Assembly: GCA_949297365.1 (NCBI GenBank)
Contig: CASFSL010000040.1
Location: 182,900 to 246,899, forward strand
Reading direction: 5' to 3'
Length of the DNA stretch: 64,000 nucleotides
Source: an uncultured Bacteroidales bacterium
GTDB lineage: Bacteria > Bacteroidota > Bacteroidia > Bacteroidales > UBA932
Shown here piece by piece: positions 38,210-47,798 of the stretch. The translations under genes and the position numbers were made by a program. The notes under the pieces were generated by a model, which saw only the letters and a program-made list of their open reading frames with translations, searched no databases and was not told the origin of the DNA. Every line of letters starts with the position of its first letter. Position 1 is the first letter of the stretch.

Positions 38210-39691
38210 TTATTCGGTCCTCGGGGTCTCGCGGCGGGAGGCGTAGGTGTCGTCGATGGTGTCCAGCTCGGTGTTGTACTGTTTCTTGCCGGCGGCAGCA
38301 TCGTTGTAGGTGCAGGGGCCGGATATACAGCCGTCCGGACATACCATCATCTCCAGGAACTGGGCCGGAGCCTTCTTGGTCTTCGCGTAGCTCTTGAGCA
38401 GGGCGATGTTCTTCTTGTCCATGCCGGCCACCTTGAGGAAGTTGACATTCTCCCCGAGGAACGACTGCACTGCGCCGGCGACTCCTCCGCTCTGTCCGAA
38501 AGCGTGAGCCTCCTTGACGGAGAGATATTCCACATGATAAGGCTCTACCTTGTCGAAATCTATCTCATAACCGGAGAAGACGCTTCCGAGTTCCTCGAAT
38601 GTCATGACGTAATCCACATTGGGATTCTCCTTGGCCTCCTTACGCTTTGCTATGCACGGGCCGATGAACACCTGCTTGGCATCGGGGTATTTTTCCTTGA
38701 TGACCTGGGCACTGTAGTACATCGGAGAGCCGGATGCCGACACGAACGGAGCCATGTCCGGAATATGCTTCCTGACGAGCTGGATATATGAAGGGCAGCA
38801 GCTGGTAGTCATGAAAGGCTGACCTTCCTGCAGCTTCTCCTTCAGCTCAACCGCCTCATTGGAGACCGTAAGCATCGCTCCTTCGGCAACCTCGACCACG
38901 GCGGAGAACCCGATAGCCTTGATGGCACCGTAGAGCTTTTCCTTCGTGGTGTTGAACTGACCGAGGATGGATGGAGCCACCATAGCCACTACAGACTCAC
39001 CGGCCTGAATGCTATTCAGCACGTCAAACACCTGGGATATCTCGAATATAGCGCCGAAAGGGCACGCGTTCAGACATTTGCCGCAGTAGATGCACTTGCT
39101 CTCATCGATATGCTCCACTCCGTACTCATCCTTGGAAATAGCCTTTACCGGGCAGGCCTCCTCACAGGGTACCGGCACGTATACTATAGCATGGTAGGGA
39201 CAGCTCTGGTAGCATTTTCCGCAGTTGATGCATAGATCGTGGTCTATCACAGCCTGTCCGTGGTTCTTCTTGTCGTGTGTGATGGCATGCTTGGGGCAGT
39301 TCATGGAACAGCTGCGGGCCACACAGCCACGACAGAGATTGGTTATCTCATAGTTGGTCTTAACGCATGAGGAGCACGCCTCATCTATGACGCACATGAT
39401 GTTGTCCTTCGGCTCCCTCTCCCTATTGACCACCCGGCGGGCATAGTCCGACAGAGGGGTCAACTCATCCTTCTCGTCATCCATGTCATAACCCAGCAGG
39501 GGGAACATCTTATATTTCCAGACTGCCCGCTCCTTATGCACACAGCATCTGCCCAACACCTCAGACCTGCGCGGACTCAGCTCTATAGGCAGTCGGTCTA
39601 TATCTGTGCAGAGTTTGTCCTGTTTCCATTTATTAACCATCATCGCCAGCAGTTTGTGGCGCACAATCATTACATTGTTAGTAAAAGCCAT
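38210..39691 (-). CDS. monomeric [FeFe] hydrogenase, group B-like
   Basis: 493 residues: two or more [4Fe-4S] ferredoxin motifs (CINCGKCYQSCP at 154-165, CIYCGKCLNACP at 200-211) and the H-cluster domain. All three H-cluster motifs are present: TSCCP (296-300), GPCIAKRKE (344-352), and EMMVCPDGCISGPC (447-460). The TSCCP variant in place of TSCCPGW is the pattern I associate with group B enzymes of Bacteroidota. Maturation genes (hydE/F/G) are not in the window. Probably disposes of fermentative electrons as H2; the direction is inference. Confidence 0.88.
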   Translation of the reverse strand: MAFTNNVMIVRHKLLAMMVNKWKQDKLCTDIDRLPIELSPRRSEVLGRCCVHKERAVWKYKMFPLLGYDMDDEKDELTPLSDYARRVVNREREPKDNIMCVIDEACSSCVKTNYEITNLCRGCVARSCSMNCPKHAITHDKKNHGQAVIDHDLCINCGKCYQSCPYHAIVYVPVPCEEACPVKAISKDEYGVEHIDESKCIYCGKCLNACPFGAIFEISQVFDVLNSIQAGESVVAMVAPSILGQFNTTKEKLYGAIKAIGFSAVVEVAEGAMLTVSNEAVELKEKLQEGQPFMTTSCCPSYIQLVRKHIPDMAPFVSASGSPMYYSAQVIKEKYPDAKQVFIGPCIAKRKEAKENPNVDYVMTFEELGSVFSGYEIDFDKVEPYHVEYLSVKEAHAFGQSGGVAGAVQSFLGENVNFLKVAGMDKKNIALLKSYAKTKKAPAQFLEMMVCPDGCISGPCTYNDAAAGKKQYNTELDTIDDTYASRRETPRTE

Positions 39692-39721
39692 AAATAGTTA
39701 TAAGTTGTTACAAAAATGCTG

Positions 39722-39729
39722 CAAAAGTA
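39722..39729 (-). promoter_or_regulatory. promoter box for the hydrogenase
   Basis: TACTTTTG on the minus strand with TTGG 18 nt upstream, 31 nt before the start codon, just past the stop of the glycosyltransferase gene. Confidence 0.65.
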
Positions 39730-39740
39730 ATATAATATCC

Positions 39741-40763
39741 TCAATCTCCAACTTTTCCGTCAGGATATCTGAACCCGTTCAAAGCCAGGGCCACCATAGT
39801 GACTCTAGGACGCGGCACAGGACACGATGCCAACGTCCTGACCGTACTGCGGCGCATGCTCCGGAAATCCCTGTGAGCACGTATCACCGCCTTGAAAAAA
39901 GAGGTTCTGCCGGTAAGCAGATACACGCAGCCTATCATACCGTCAATGCACATACGGAAGAAAACAATTCGGTCACGGCCCGCGTCCGGAAGATTCTTGT
40001 ACATCATCAGCAGGTTGTTGCGGAAATTGAGGTACAGCTTGCGGGGCGAGTTGTTGGGCAAAGTCCCTCCCCCGACATGATAGACCCTGGAAGAAGGTAC
40101 CGCCCATATCTCCCAGCCGGAGAGCATGGCCCTCCAGCAAAAATCTATCTCCTCCATATGGGCAAAAAACACCTCATCCAGTCCTCCCGCCTGTCTCCAC
40201 AACCCGGAGCGTACCATAAGAGCGGCCCCGGAGGCCCAGAACACCCGGCACGGAGTATCGTACTGTCCCCTGTCCTCCTCAACCCTGGACAGGATACGTC
40301 CCCTACAGTATGGGAAATACCACCTGTCCACGTATCCGCCGCAGGCTCCCGCGTGCTCGAACATCGTCCTGCGGTCATAACTCAGAATCTTCGGAGCACA
40401 TGCTCCGCAACGGGGATGCGAGTCCATAAACCTCTCCAGTTCCCCGAGCCATCCGCCCGTAACCTCTATGTCCGAATTGAGCAGCAGATAGTAATCAAAC
40501 AGTTCTCCTGACCTTTCTATCTCAGCAAAAGCACGGTTGTAACCTCCAGTGAACCCATAGTTGCGGTCCAGGCGGATAAGCCTCACCTCTCCGTCCGGCC
40601 ACGTTGCCCTGAGCCACTCCACGGATCCGTCCTGAGATCCGTTGTCCGCCACATATAGAGCCGAGCCGCCGGAGAAGTCTGTACGGGAAAGTATGAACGG
40701 AATGAACTTCTGCATGAAAGCCTTTCCGTTCCAGTTCAATATAACAACCGCAGTTGAAGACAT
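39741..40763 (-). CDS. family 2 glycosyltransferase
   Basis: 340 residues of a GT-A fold, GT2 rhamnosyl-like type: VVILNWNGKAF, DNGSQDGSVEWL, LLLNSDIEV (DxD-like), and FFAHMEEIDFCWR (the ED-ED/metal and base region). Likely adds a sugar to lipopolysaccharide or O-antigen-type chains. First in a minus-strand row with murF, dut and a flippase behind it upstream. Confidence 0.85.
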   Translation of the reverse strand: MSSTAVVILNWNGKAFMQKFIPFILSRTDFSGGSALYVADNGSQDGSVEWLRATWPDGEVRLIRLDRNYGFTGGYNRAFAEIERSGELFDYYLLLNSDIEVTGGWLGELERFMDSHPRCGACAPKILSYDRRTMFEHAGACGGYVDRWYFPYCRGRILSRVEEDRGQYDTPCRVFWASGAALMVRSGLWRQAGGLDEVFFAHMEEIDFCWRAMLSGWEIWAVPSSRVYHVGGGTLPNNSPRKLYLNFRNNLLMMYKNLPDAGRDRIVFFRMCIDGMIGCVYLLTGRTSFFKAVIRAHRDFRSMRRSTVRTLASCPVPRPRVTMVALALNGFRYPDGKVGD

Positions 40764-40775
40764 AGCACGCTGTAT

Positions 40776-42119
40776 TTACAACAAATCTCTCAGGGACGGC
40801 AGGCCGACTGCGTTGGAGCCTTTCATCAATATTGACATTCCTCCCGCCGGCTCTTTCCCGAGAGCCTCACGGGCAGCAGCGACATCGTGGCAGAATCTGA
40901 AACGCACATCCTCCGCCACGGGGAATACAGCCAGCGCTTTCTCAAACTCCTCCCCTACGAAGACAGCTCTCTCGCAGTCCTTCATGGCCGCTACTTTCTC
41001 CATAACCTTCCGGTGCTCTTCCGTTGAATCCGGACCGAGTTCCAGCATCTGCCCGAGAATCACCATCTTGTGAGGAAAACGGGAGGCGGAGAAATTGTCC
41101 AGCGAGGCCTTCATGCTGGAAGGATTCGCATTATATGTGTCCAGCACCAGCAGGTTACGGCCTGTCCTTTCCAGCTGTGAGCGGAGGTTGGCCGGGACGT
41201 AAGCCTCCACAGCCGCAACGGCATCCTTCAGGGCTATACCGAAATACTGCCCCACACACAGGGCCGCCATGACGTTTGGAGCATTGTATGATCCTATAAG
41301 CCGGGTGCTCACCCTCAGTATTCCGTCTCCGTCCGGCACATCCAGCCTCAGATACGGCTCATCCACAGTAACAGGCAGTATCTCCACCCCGGCCGACTCC
41401 ACTCCGTAACGGACAATCCGCAGGTCAGGCCGCTGTGAGGCCATCCCGCAGAGATTGTCATCATCCACATTGAGAAAAGCGGTATCAGCTGTCCTCTGCA
41501 GATAATCGTACAGTTCTCCCTTGGTCTTTTTCACCCCTTCAAAGGAACCGAATCCCTCAATATGCGCCTTGCCCACATTGGTTACAAGCCCGTAATCCGG
41601 AAGCGCAATCGAAGCAAGAGCGGCGATCTCTCCGGGATGATTGGCACCCATCTCCACCACCGCCATCTCTGTCTGATCCGTGATACGCAGCAGAGTAAGC
41701 GGCACTCCAATGTGATTGTTTAGATTGCCGGAAGTAGCGGTAACACTGTACCTTGACGAAAGCACTGAACAAAGAAGCTCTTTCGTAGTGGTCTTGCCGT
41801 TAGTTCCTGTCAGACCTATAACCGGTATGCGGAAACGGGAGCGGTGCATCCGCGCCAGAGCCTGCAACGCCTCCAGGGTATCATCAACTACTATATACTT
41901 ACCGCCATCAGCAAAACCGCTGTCCCTGGACACCACGGCATACGACGCTCCCTTGTCCAAGGCCGCCTGAGCGAAACGGTTGCCGTCAAATTTATCCCCC
42001 CGTAGAGCGAAAAACATCACTCCTCTCTCTATCCTGCGGCTGTCGGTAGACACACCGGTACTGGATGCAAAAGCATCGTACAGCCTGTTTTCCAATTTTC
42101 TATCCATATTCATTATCAT
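40776..42119 (-). CDS. murF: UDP-MurNAc-tripeptide D-Ala-D-Ala ligase
   Basis: Adds D-Ala-D-Ala to the peptidoglycan precursor. 447 residues: N-terminal [16 protein letters not shown], the Mur ligase loop [25 protein letters not shown], and [11 protein letters not shown]. The start overlaps the dut stop by 4 nt. Confidence 0.94.
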   Translation of the reverse strand: MIMNMDRKLENRLYDAFASSTGVSTDSRRIERGVMFFALRGDKFDGNRFAQAALDKGASYAVVSRDSGFADGGKYIVVDDTLEALQALARMHRSRFRIPVIGLTGTNGKTTTKELLCSVLSSRYSVTATSGNLNNHIGVPLTLLRITDQTEMAVVEMGANHPGEIAALASIALPDYGLVTNVGKAHIEGFGSFEGVKKTKGELYDYLQRTADTAFLNVDDDNLCGMASQRPDLRIVRYGVESAGVEILPVTVDEPYLRLDVPDGDGILRVSTRLIGSYNAPNVMAALCVGQYFGIALKDAVAAVEAYVPANLRSQLERTGRNLLVLDTYNANPSSMKASLDNFSASRFPHKMVILGQMLELGPDSTEEHRKVMEKVAAMKDCERAVFVGEEFEKALAVFPVAEDVRFRFCHDVAAAREALGKEPAGGMSILMKGSNAVGLPSLRDLL

Positions 42120-42550
42120 TTTCTTCCAGTAGAGCCAAAGCCTCCCACCCCTCTTTCGCTCGCCTCCAGTTCATCCGCCTCTTCCCACTCCACTCTCTCG
42201 TGACGGGCCACCACCATCTGGGCTATGCGCTCTCCAGGATTGATTACAAAATCCTCTGTCGAAAGGTTCACAAGTATCACCTTGATCTCCCCACGGTAAT
42301 CGGCGTCTATCGTTCCCGGTGAATTGACAATTGAGATACCGTGCTTTGCAGCCAGTCCGCTGCGCGGCCTTACCTGAGCCTCATAACCTGCAGGCAATTC
42401 GATATGCAGTCCGGTAGGGACAAGCATCCTCTCCAGCGGCTTAAGAGTCACCGGCTCAGAGAGAGCTGCCCGAAGGTCCATCCCCGCTGAAAGGGGAGTT
42501 GAATAGGAAGGCAGCCCGAATGGGGAGTTATTGACTATCTTTACTTTCAT
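42116..42550 (-). CDS. dut: dUTP diphosphatase
   Basis: Hydrolyses dUTP to dUMP. 144 residues with the five trimeric dUTPase motifs: [40 protein letters not shown], and the C-terminal [12 protein letters not shown]. Overlaps murF at 3' (4 nt) and the flippase by 23 nt at 5'. Confidence 0.96.
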   Translation of the reverse strand: MKVKIVNNSPFGLPSYSTPLSAGMDLRAALSEPVTLKPLERMLVPTGLHIELPAGYEAQVRPRSGLAAKHGISIVNSPGTIDADYRGEIKVILVNLSTEDFVINPGERIAQMVVARHERVEWEEADELEASERGVGGFGSTGRK

Positions 42551-44042
42551 GTCGCTTATATCGTTTTAAATATATTTCTGAAAAATAAAGTCCGCCCAGG
42601 TACACTCCAATAAGAAGAGTGCGCAATGCGAGAGTCCAACCATATGGGATGGAGCCAGGCATGGCCATGGCAGCCCCGTACAGCAGCAGCGCGAAAGCTA
42701 TTACCGAGAGTATCCGTCCCCAGCGGTACGGTATGGGGTAATATTTGCTGCCCAGCACTGCACTGAGCACCAACATAATCAGATAGCTTGCGAAATGTCC
42801 CCACGCCGCGGCGTGATAGGAATACACCGGCAAAAAACAGATATTGATGACTGCCGTCACCACCAGTCCGGCCAGAGTGATGTATATGGCAAACGAGGAG
42901 CGGTCCGAGAGTTTGTACCACATAGAGACATTGAACAGCATCCCCATCATCATATAAGCCAGCAGCATCACTGGAACGATATCCATGCCTGCCCGGAAAT
43001 CGCGGCCCACAATCAGTTCTATGACATCAAGATAGAATACGACGCCCAGGAAAATGAGCATACAGAACATCACGAAATACTCCATGACGGAGGCATATAC
43101 CCGCTTGAAGTCCTTCTGCCCGGTATTGGAGAAGAAAAACGGCTCGGCGGCGAAACGGAACATCTGCACGAACAGGGACATGATGACAGCCACCTTTACT
43201 CCCGCCTGGTAGACACCCAGGTCAGCCCTCCACAGCGAATCGTCCACATTGAAAAAGCGAAACAGAATCCTGTCCAGAAAGTCATTCATCACCCCCGGCA
43301 GACCGGCTACCATCAGCGGCAGGGAATAACGCAGCATCTTCTTAAGAGTGCCGCTGTCGGGAGACAGATGCAGCCTGAGCAGATCAGGGATAAAAAGCAG
43401 GAAGCACACCACGCAGCTCACGACTATGGCGAATATCGGATACGAGAAATCCGGCACTGCCGGAATCAGCCCCGAAAGCAGATTGTCCGGATGAGCCGCC
43501 GCATATCCTGGATACCACAGGAACAGCAGCAGATTGGTCCCCGCTTCCGTCAGAATCTTTACCGTCTTGAAAACGGCGAATCTCCAGGCCCTGGACTCAC
43601 ACCGGAGCTTGGCGAACAGAATAGCCGTGAAACAATCGGCGAACAGGATGACACCTATATAGATATAGATATTCCAATATCCTCCGTAACCCATACGCAC
43701 GGCAAGGCTCCTGCCGAACAGAATCATCAGCAGCAGGAATACCGCAGACACGGCAGACACGGCCAGAAGAGCTCCCGAGAAGACCTTCCGCGGCTCATAG
43801 CCTTCCTTGTTGGCGAAACGGAAGCAGCCGGTCTCCAGTCCAAGGGTCAGAAGCACCTGAAATACAGCGATATAGGACATAAACTCCGTCAGGACTCCGT
43901 AATCCGATGTGGAAAGCGTATAGGTGTACAGAGGCAGCAGCATGTAGTTCAGGAAACGGGCCACGATGGTGCTCGTCCCGTAGATTGCCGTCTGCCCGGC
44001 CAGTTTGCCCAATATCTGTCTCATTCCCATAGTCCGCAACAT
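42528..44042 (-). CDS. polysaccharide flippase, MATE/Wzx-like
   Basis: 504 residues, about 12-14 transmembrane segments; [22 protein letters not shown] and [21 protein letters not shown] are typical of the polysaccharide biosynthesis (Wzx/MurJ-like) family. Probably moves lipid-linked sugars across the inner membrane. The 23-bp overlap with dut suggests coupling, and the start lies next to the stop of the patatin gene upstream. Confidence 0.85.
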   Translation of the reverse strand: MLRTMGMRQILGKLAGQTAIYGTSTIVARFLNYMLLPLYTYTLSTSDYGVLTEFMSYIAVFQVLLTLGLETGCFRFANKEGYEPRKVFSGALLAVSAVSAVFLLLMILFGRSLAVRMGYGGYWNIYIYIGVILFADCFTAILFAKLRCESRAWRFAVFKTVKILTEAGTNLLLFLWYPGYAAAHPDNLLSGLIPAVPDFSYPIFAIVVSCVVCFLLFIPDLLRLHLSPDSGTLKKMLRYSLPLMVAGLPGVMNDFLDRILFRFFNVDDSLWRADLGVYQAGVKVAVIMSLFVQMFRFAAEPFFFSNTGQKDFKRVYASVMEYFVMFCMLIFLGVVFYLDVIELIVGRDFRAGMDIVPVMLLAYMMMGMLFNVSMWYKLSDRSSFAIYITLAGLVVTAVINICFLPVYSYHAAAWGHFASYLIMLVLSAVLGSKYYPIPYRWGRILSVIAFALLLYGAAMAMPGSIPYGWTLALRTLLIGVYLGGLYFSEIYLKRYKRHESKDSQ

Positions 44043-46379
44043 TTAATTTCTAAGACCGTGCTCCCTGAATATCAGAAAACCTATGTTGAACGAAGGATAC
44101 CACTTGGCTTTTTCCGCCTTCTCATAATAGGCGCAGGAAAGCGATATCGGTCCTATCGGAGACTGCCATACAATAGCGGCATTGCCTACAAAACCGCCAC
44201 GGGGAAGAGGCTGCGAATAAGTATATCCTCCACTTGCCGTCTCCAACAGTTCTTTATATGGCTGGAAATAACCTCCGGACAGATGCAGGAATACTGTCTT
44301 TGTAAACTTTATTACAGGATTTACGGTAAAACCGACATATATCGGAGCCCGGTAAGCCTCCAGCATCAGGGTCCTGCTGTGTATTGTAGGCTGAAAAGCC
44401 GGCATGGCCATCATCGTGGATGTATAATCACAGAGATCAAGCGGAGTGGACACCGTAATGTCCAGATTGTAACCCAGCGAGAACCATCTGCCCAGGTCAT
44501 AATAATCCTCCAGATTGAGCCGCGCCAGAAGAGTGCTCTTCAGCGGCCGGGTTACTGACGTGCCGTCCGCATACATAGTCCCCTCAACGTGCCCCTCATG
44601 GCTGAGTATATAGCGGAACTCCAGAAGACGGTGCCGCCCTGAAGACGGATACATATTGTAATCCAGAGTAGTCTGGGCCATCTTGAGCCTGGCTGTGAGA
44701 TAGGACAGATACGTCCTGTCCTTCTTGTCATACTGGGTATAGTTGTCTGCCGGGAAATAATCATATCTGTTGACACCGGCCGTAGCTCCGAACTCCAGCA
44801 GTATATTGCTGTTGTAGGAGATCGGAGTACCCATGTTCAGCGTCAGGAAATACTCGGTCTCGCGGATATTCTTGGCCAGCGAATTGGACTGCAGTATTCC
44901 CTGGCTGCTCCTGAAGTAATCGAAAGACTGCGCATTCAGCATCACCTCATACAGAAACAGCGGCTTAATACCTATGTGCTGCCTGAAATACAGTCCCGCT
45001 CCGGTGAAAAACTGACCTATGTCCAGATTGATGGCCGCATTCCACGGGTGCTTGGAGAAATGAATGTGGGACAGTCCTACATATCCCTGCATCAGGGACG
45101 ACGACGAGATGTTTCCGCCTACTGAAAGGGACAGCACATTCTTCGGCGCAGTCTGCAGGCGGAGAGTGAAAAGCGAATCCTGTCCCAGCACCGCTGTCGG
45201 ATAGAATGACTGTATGGCATTTGTCGAGAGTACCCTGTAATATCCCCTCTTTGCCTGCTCGAATGAAAATTCCTTCTTCTTGTCCGTAATCGTGGCGCTT
45301 ATATACCGCTTCTGGTCCTCTGTCAGTTTACCCTCCACCGACACCGAGTCAAATTTCAGGTCCAGACAACGTTTGCGGAAAGCGATACGCATAGAATCCA
45401 CCTGCGGGATGTCCCTGCGCCTGTGGACTCTCTCCCTGATCTCGTCCATATAGAGCATCGCCGTATCATAACCCTTCTGCACCAGCTCATCTATCTTGTC
45501 AAACTCAAGAAGGGAATAATCATACACTCCGGATATCAGTATGCCCTCGCTTTCCGGTATGTCGTAATCCGTATCCACTGTCATGACAGTCTCCAACTGC
45601 TTGTATAGGTCATCCTGATCCGCACTGATCGGCTCACCCTTGACGCACTTGGCTCCTATTATGACATCGGGATGATACTTGTCACGCATAATCTCCCAGG
45701 GAAAGTTATTGTAGAAACCTCCGTCAAAAAGCAGCAGCGAGTCCAGCATCACAGGCTTGAAATACGCAGGAAAAGTCATCGAAGCCCGTATAGCCGTCCC
45801 CAAGTCCCCGCTGTCCGACACATACGGCTGCTTCTTCATCACATCCGCCGAGACACAGAAGAACGGAATCATAAGATTGTCAAAATCATAATCCGCGGCC
45901 GCCGAGGCATTGGCGAAAATCTGCACAAACGCGATATCCATAGGGAACGGAGACACGAGCGATGTCGGCAGAGAGAGCTTGACCTTACGCCTGCCTTTTT
46001 CAAGTTCCTTCTCGTCCCACTTCATATTGACGGTAATCATGGAGGGCGTGGGATATCCTGAATAGAGATGAGTAAAGAACTCCCTTTCCCCCTCCCCGGT
46101 ATACCACGTCCGGAACTTCTCGGTCTTCATAAGGGATATGATGTCATCCGGAGACAGTCCCACGGCATAAAGGCCGCCCACTATGGAGCCTATGGAAGTC
46201 CCTGATATGTAGTCTATAGGGATGCCGTTCTCCTCCAATGCCTTTATCACGCCGATATGGGAAAGGCCCTTCGCTCCTCCACCGCTGAGAACAAGTCCGA
46301 CAGACTGTCCCGACGCCGGCAATATCGCCACGGAATGAAATAAAAGCAAAAATATTGGGATAATTCGGATGTTCATCAT
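44043..46379 (-). CDS. patatin-like phospholipase with C-terminal outer-membrane barrel
   Basis: 778 residues after start correction. Signal peptide, then a patatin domain (SGGGAKGLSHIG oxyanion loop, serine in GTSIGS, catalytic Asp in LFDGGFYNN), a POTRA-like region about residues 330-400, and a C-terminal 16-strand-type barrel. The layout resembles PlpD-type exported patatins. Starts at 46379 or 46376 are favoured over 46397 because the box TATCTTTG at 46399-46406 predicts transcription from about 46392. Likely a secreted or surface lipase. Confidence 0.85.
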   Translation of the reverse strand: MMNIRIIPIFLLLFHSVAILPASGQSVGLVLSGGGAKGLSHIGVIKALEENGIPIDYISGTSIGSIVGGLYAVGLSPDDIISLMKTEKFRTWYTGEGEREFFTHLYSGYPTPSMITVNMKWDEKELEKGRRKVKLSLPTSLVSPFPMDIAFVQIFANASAAADYDFDNLMIPFFCVSADVMKKQPYVSDSGDLGTAIRASMTFPAYFKPVMLDSLLLFDGGFYNNFPWEIMRDKYHPDVIIGAKCVKGEPISADQDDLYKQLETVMTVDTDYDIPESEGILISGVYDYSLLEFDKIDELVQKGYDTAMLYMDEIRERVHRRRDIPQVDSMRIAFRKRCLDLKFDSVSVEGKLTEDQKRYISATITDKKKEFSFEQAKRGYYRVLSTNAIQSFYPTAVLGQDSLFTLRLQTAPKNVLSLSVGGNISSSSLMQGYVGLSHIHFSKHPWNAAINLDIGQFFTGAGLYFRQHIGIKPLFLYEVMLNAQSFDYFRSSQGILQSNSLAKNIRETEYFLTLNMGTPISYNSNILLEFGATAGVNRYDYFPADNYTQYDKKDRTYLSYLTARLKMAQTTLDYNMYPSSGRHRLLEFRYILSHEGHVEGTMYADGTSVTRPLKSTLLARLNLEDYYDLGRWFSLGYNLDITVSTPLDLCDYTSTMMAMPAFQPTIHSRTLMLEAYRAPIYVGFTVNPVIKFTKTVFLHLSGGYFQPYKELLETASGGYTYSQPLPRGGFVGNAAIVWQSPIGPISLSCAYYEKAEKAKWYPSFNIGFLIFREHGLRN

Positions 46380-46387
46380 TATCTTTG
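46380..46387 (+). promoter_or_regulatory. promoter box of the cyclophilin gene
   Basis: TATCTTTG, predicted start near 46394, 33 nt before the lipoprotein start. TTGG lies about 22 nt upstream. It lies inside the transcribed region of the opposite patatin gene. Confidence 0.65.
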
Positions 46388-46398
46388 TAAAATTCATT

Positions 46399-46430
46399 CA
46401 AAGATATAGAAACATCATCATGAAATCAAA
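46399..46430 (-). promoter_or_regulatory. consensus promoter of the patatin gene
   Basis: On the minus strand TTTG (46427-46430), 20 nt, TATCTTTG (46399-46406). The -33 element falls in codons 3-4 of the cyclophilin gene and the two start sites nearly coincide (about 46392 and 46394). Confidence 0.75.
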
Positions 46431-47106
46431 AATTTTTATTATGACAGCCGCCGCCATATTGGCCCTTTTCTCATGCAACGACAGAAGCAACTATCAATCA
46501 GACAATTCCGGCCAGAACGGGAACGGCAATCACGATCAGGATACGACACAGGTTCCCCCCATTGACTCTACTCTCGCATTCAACCCGAATGACCTTCCTG
46601 AAGAGCCCCTCTTCGAGATCTACACGACCGAGGGTACCATAACTATCATGCTGTACAAGGACACCCCACTTCACAGAGACAACTTCGTAAAACTGGCCTC
46701 AGAAAGATTCTACGACAGCCTGCTCTTTCACAGAGTCATATATAATTTCATGATTCAGACCGGAGATCCCCTCACAAAAGATCCGGCCAACAAGTCCTTC
46801 TATGGCACCGGCGGCCCCGGCTACACCATCCCGGCCGAAATTCTGCCGAACCATACCCACAAGAAAGGAGCCCTTGCCGCAGCCAGAAAGGGCGACACCG
46901 CCAATCCGCAAAGAGAATCATCCGGCTCCCAGTTCTACATCGTCCACAATCCGGATGGCTGCTCCCATCTTGACGGGCAATACACCGTATTCGGCGAGAC
47001 CCTGGACGGCTTTGATGTCATAGACCGCATTGCATCTGCACAGAAAGACTCCCGGGACTGTCCTGTCAATGACATAAGAATCATTTCAATCATGCCTATC
47101 ATATAA
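46420..47106 (+). CDS. cyclophilin-type peptidyl-prolyl isomerase lipoprotein
   Basis: 228 residues from MKSKIFIMTAAAILALFSC: a lipoprotein signal with Cys19, a low-complexity linker (SDNSGQNGNGNHDQD), and a cyclophilin domain (ERFYDSLLFHRVIYNFMIQTGDP; SGSQFYIVHNPDG). An upstream in-frame extension starting 46369 crosses the promoter and is not used. Extracytoplasmic folding catalyst. Confidence 0.9.
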   Translation: MKSKIFIMTAAAILALFSCNDRSNYQSDNSGQNGNGNHDQDTTQVPPIDSTLAFNPNDLPEEPLFEIYTTEGTITIMLYKDTPLHRDNFVKLASERFYDSLLFHRVIYNFMIQTGDPLTKDPANKSFYGTGGPGYTIPAEILPNHTHKKGALAAARKGDTANPQRESSGSQFYIVHNPDGCSHLDGQYTVFGETLDGFDVIDRIASAQKDSRDCPVNDIRIISIMPII

Positions 47107-47118
47107 CGGTACAGCACA

Positions 47119-47697
47119 ATGGATGTCCGGGAAGCACTCCTCAGAAACAGGAGCCGCAGACGTTTCTACCAAGATTACATCATACCAGAAAACGACCTGA
47201 TGACCATTGCCGATGCTGCCCGTCTGTCTCCCTCCGGCCGCAACATTCAGGCTCTCAAATTCCTAATATCCAGCAATCAGCATCTGAACAGCCGGATTTT
47301 CCCCACCCTGGCATGGGCGGGATATCTGACCGAATGGCCGGGTCCGGAAGAGGGAGAACGCCCTTACGCATACATAATACAGTTGTTGGATAAAAGCCTC
47401 ACGCCGAACATTATGTCCGAGGACTGTGGCATTACTGCCCAAAGCATACTACTGCAGGCCACGGCCCTCGGCTACGGAGGATGCATAATTGCGGCTGTCA
47501 GGAGAAAAGAGCTCCACGCTGTGCTGGAACTCGATGACAGATTCTCGGTCATGAATGTGATAGCCCTCGGCAAGCCGAAGGAGACAGTCGTGCTGGAAGA
47601 CATGAGAGATGGAGACTACAAATACTGGAGAGACGCCGATGAGACGCATCATGTTCCAAAACGCAGCCTTCAGGAACTGGTCATACGAATAAAATAA
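47119..47697 (+). CDS. nitroreductase family protein
   Basis: 192 residues of the FMN nitroreductase fold: LLRNRSRRRFYQD at the start (FMN contact) and SEDCGITAQSILLQATALGYGG in the middle. Usual role is NAD(P)H-dependent reduction of nitro compounds or quinones; physiological substrate unknown. It follows the cyclophilin gene by 12 nt and is probably co-transcribed. Confidence 0.85.
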   Translation: MDVREALLRNRSRRRFYQDYIIPENDLMTIADAARLSPSGRNIQALKFLISSNQHLNSRIFPTLAWAGYLTEWPGPEEGERPYAYIIQLLDKSLTPNIMSEDCGITAQSILLQATALGYGGCIIAAVRRKELHAVLELDDRFSVMNVIALGKPKETVVLEDMRDGDYKYWRDADETHHVPKRSLQELVIRIK

Positions 47698-47726
47698 CAC
47701 ACCCCAATCTCACGACTTAGGGTGTG
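47698..47726. terminator. terminator behind the nitroreductase
   Basis: CACACCC pairs with GGGTGTG around a 15-nt loop. It separates this plus-strand unit from the minus-strand genes beyond 47799. Confidence 0.6.
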
Positions 47727-47798
47727 CTGCTTAACTTAACCTAAAACTTAACCTATGAAAAAACTATCGCTTATTTCTATTACAAACTCCGTGCCAAA

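Noticed and set aside
42795..44558. 587-residue open frame antisense to the flippase and patatin genes
   Set aside because: Shadow of two recognised genes; composition is His/Gln-rich with no domain.
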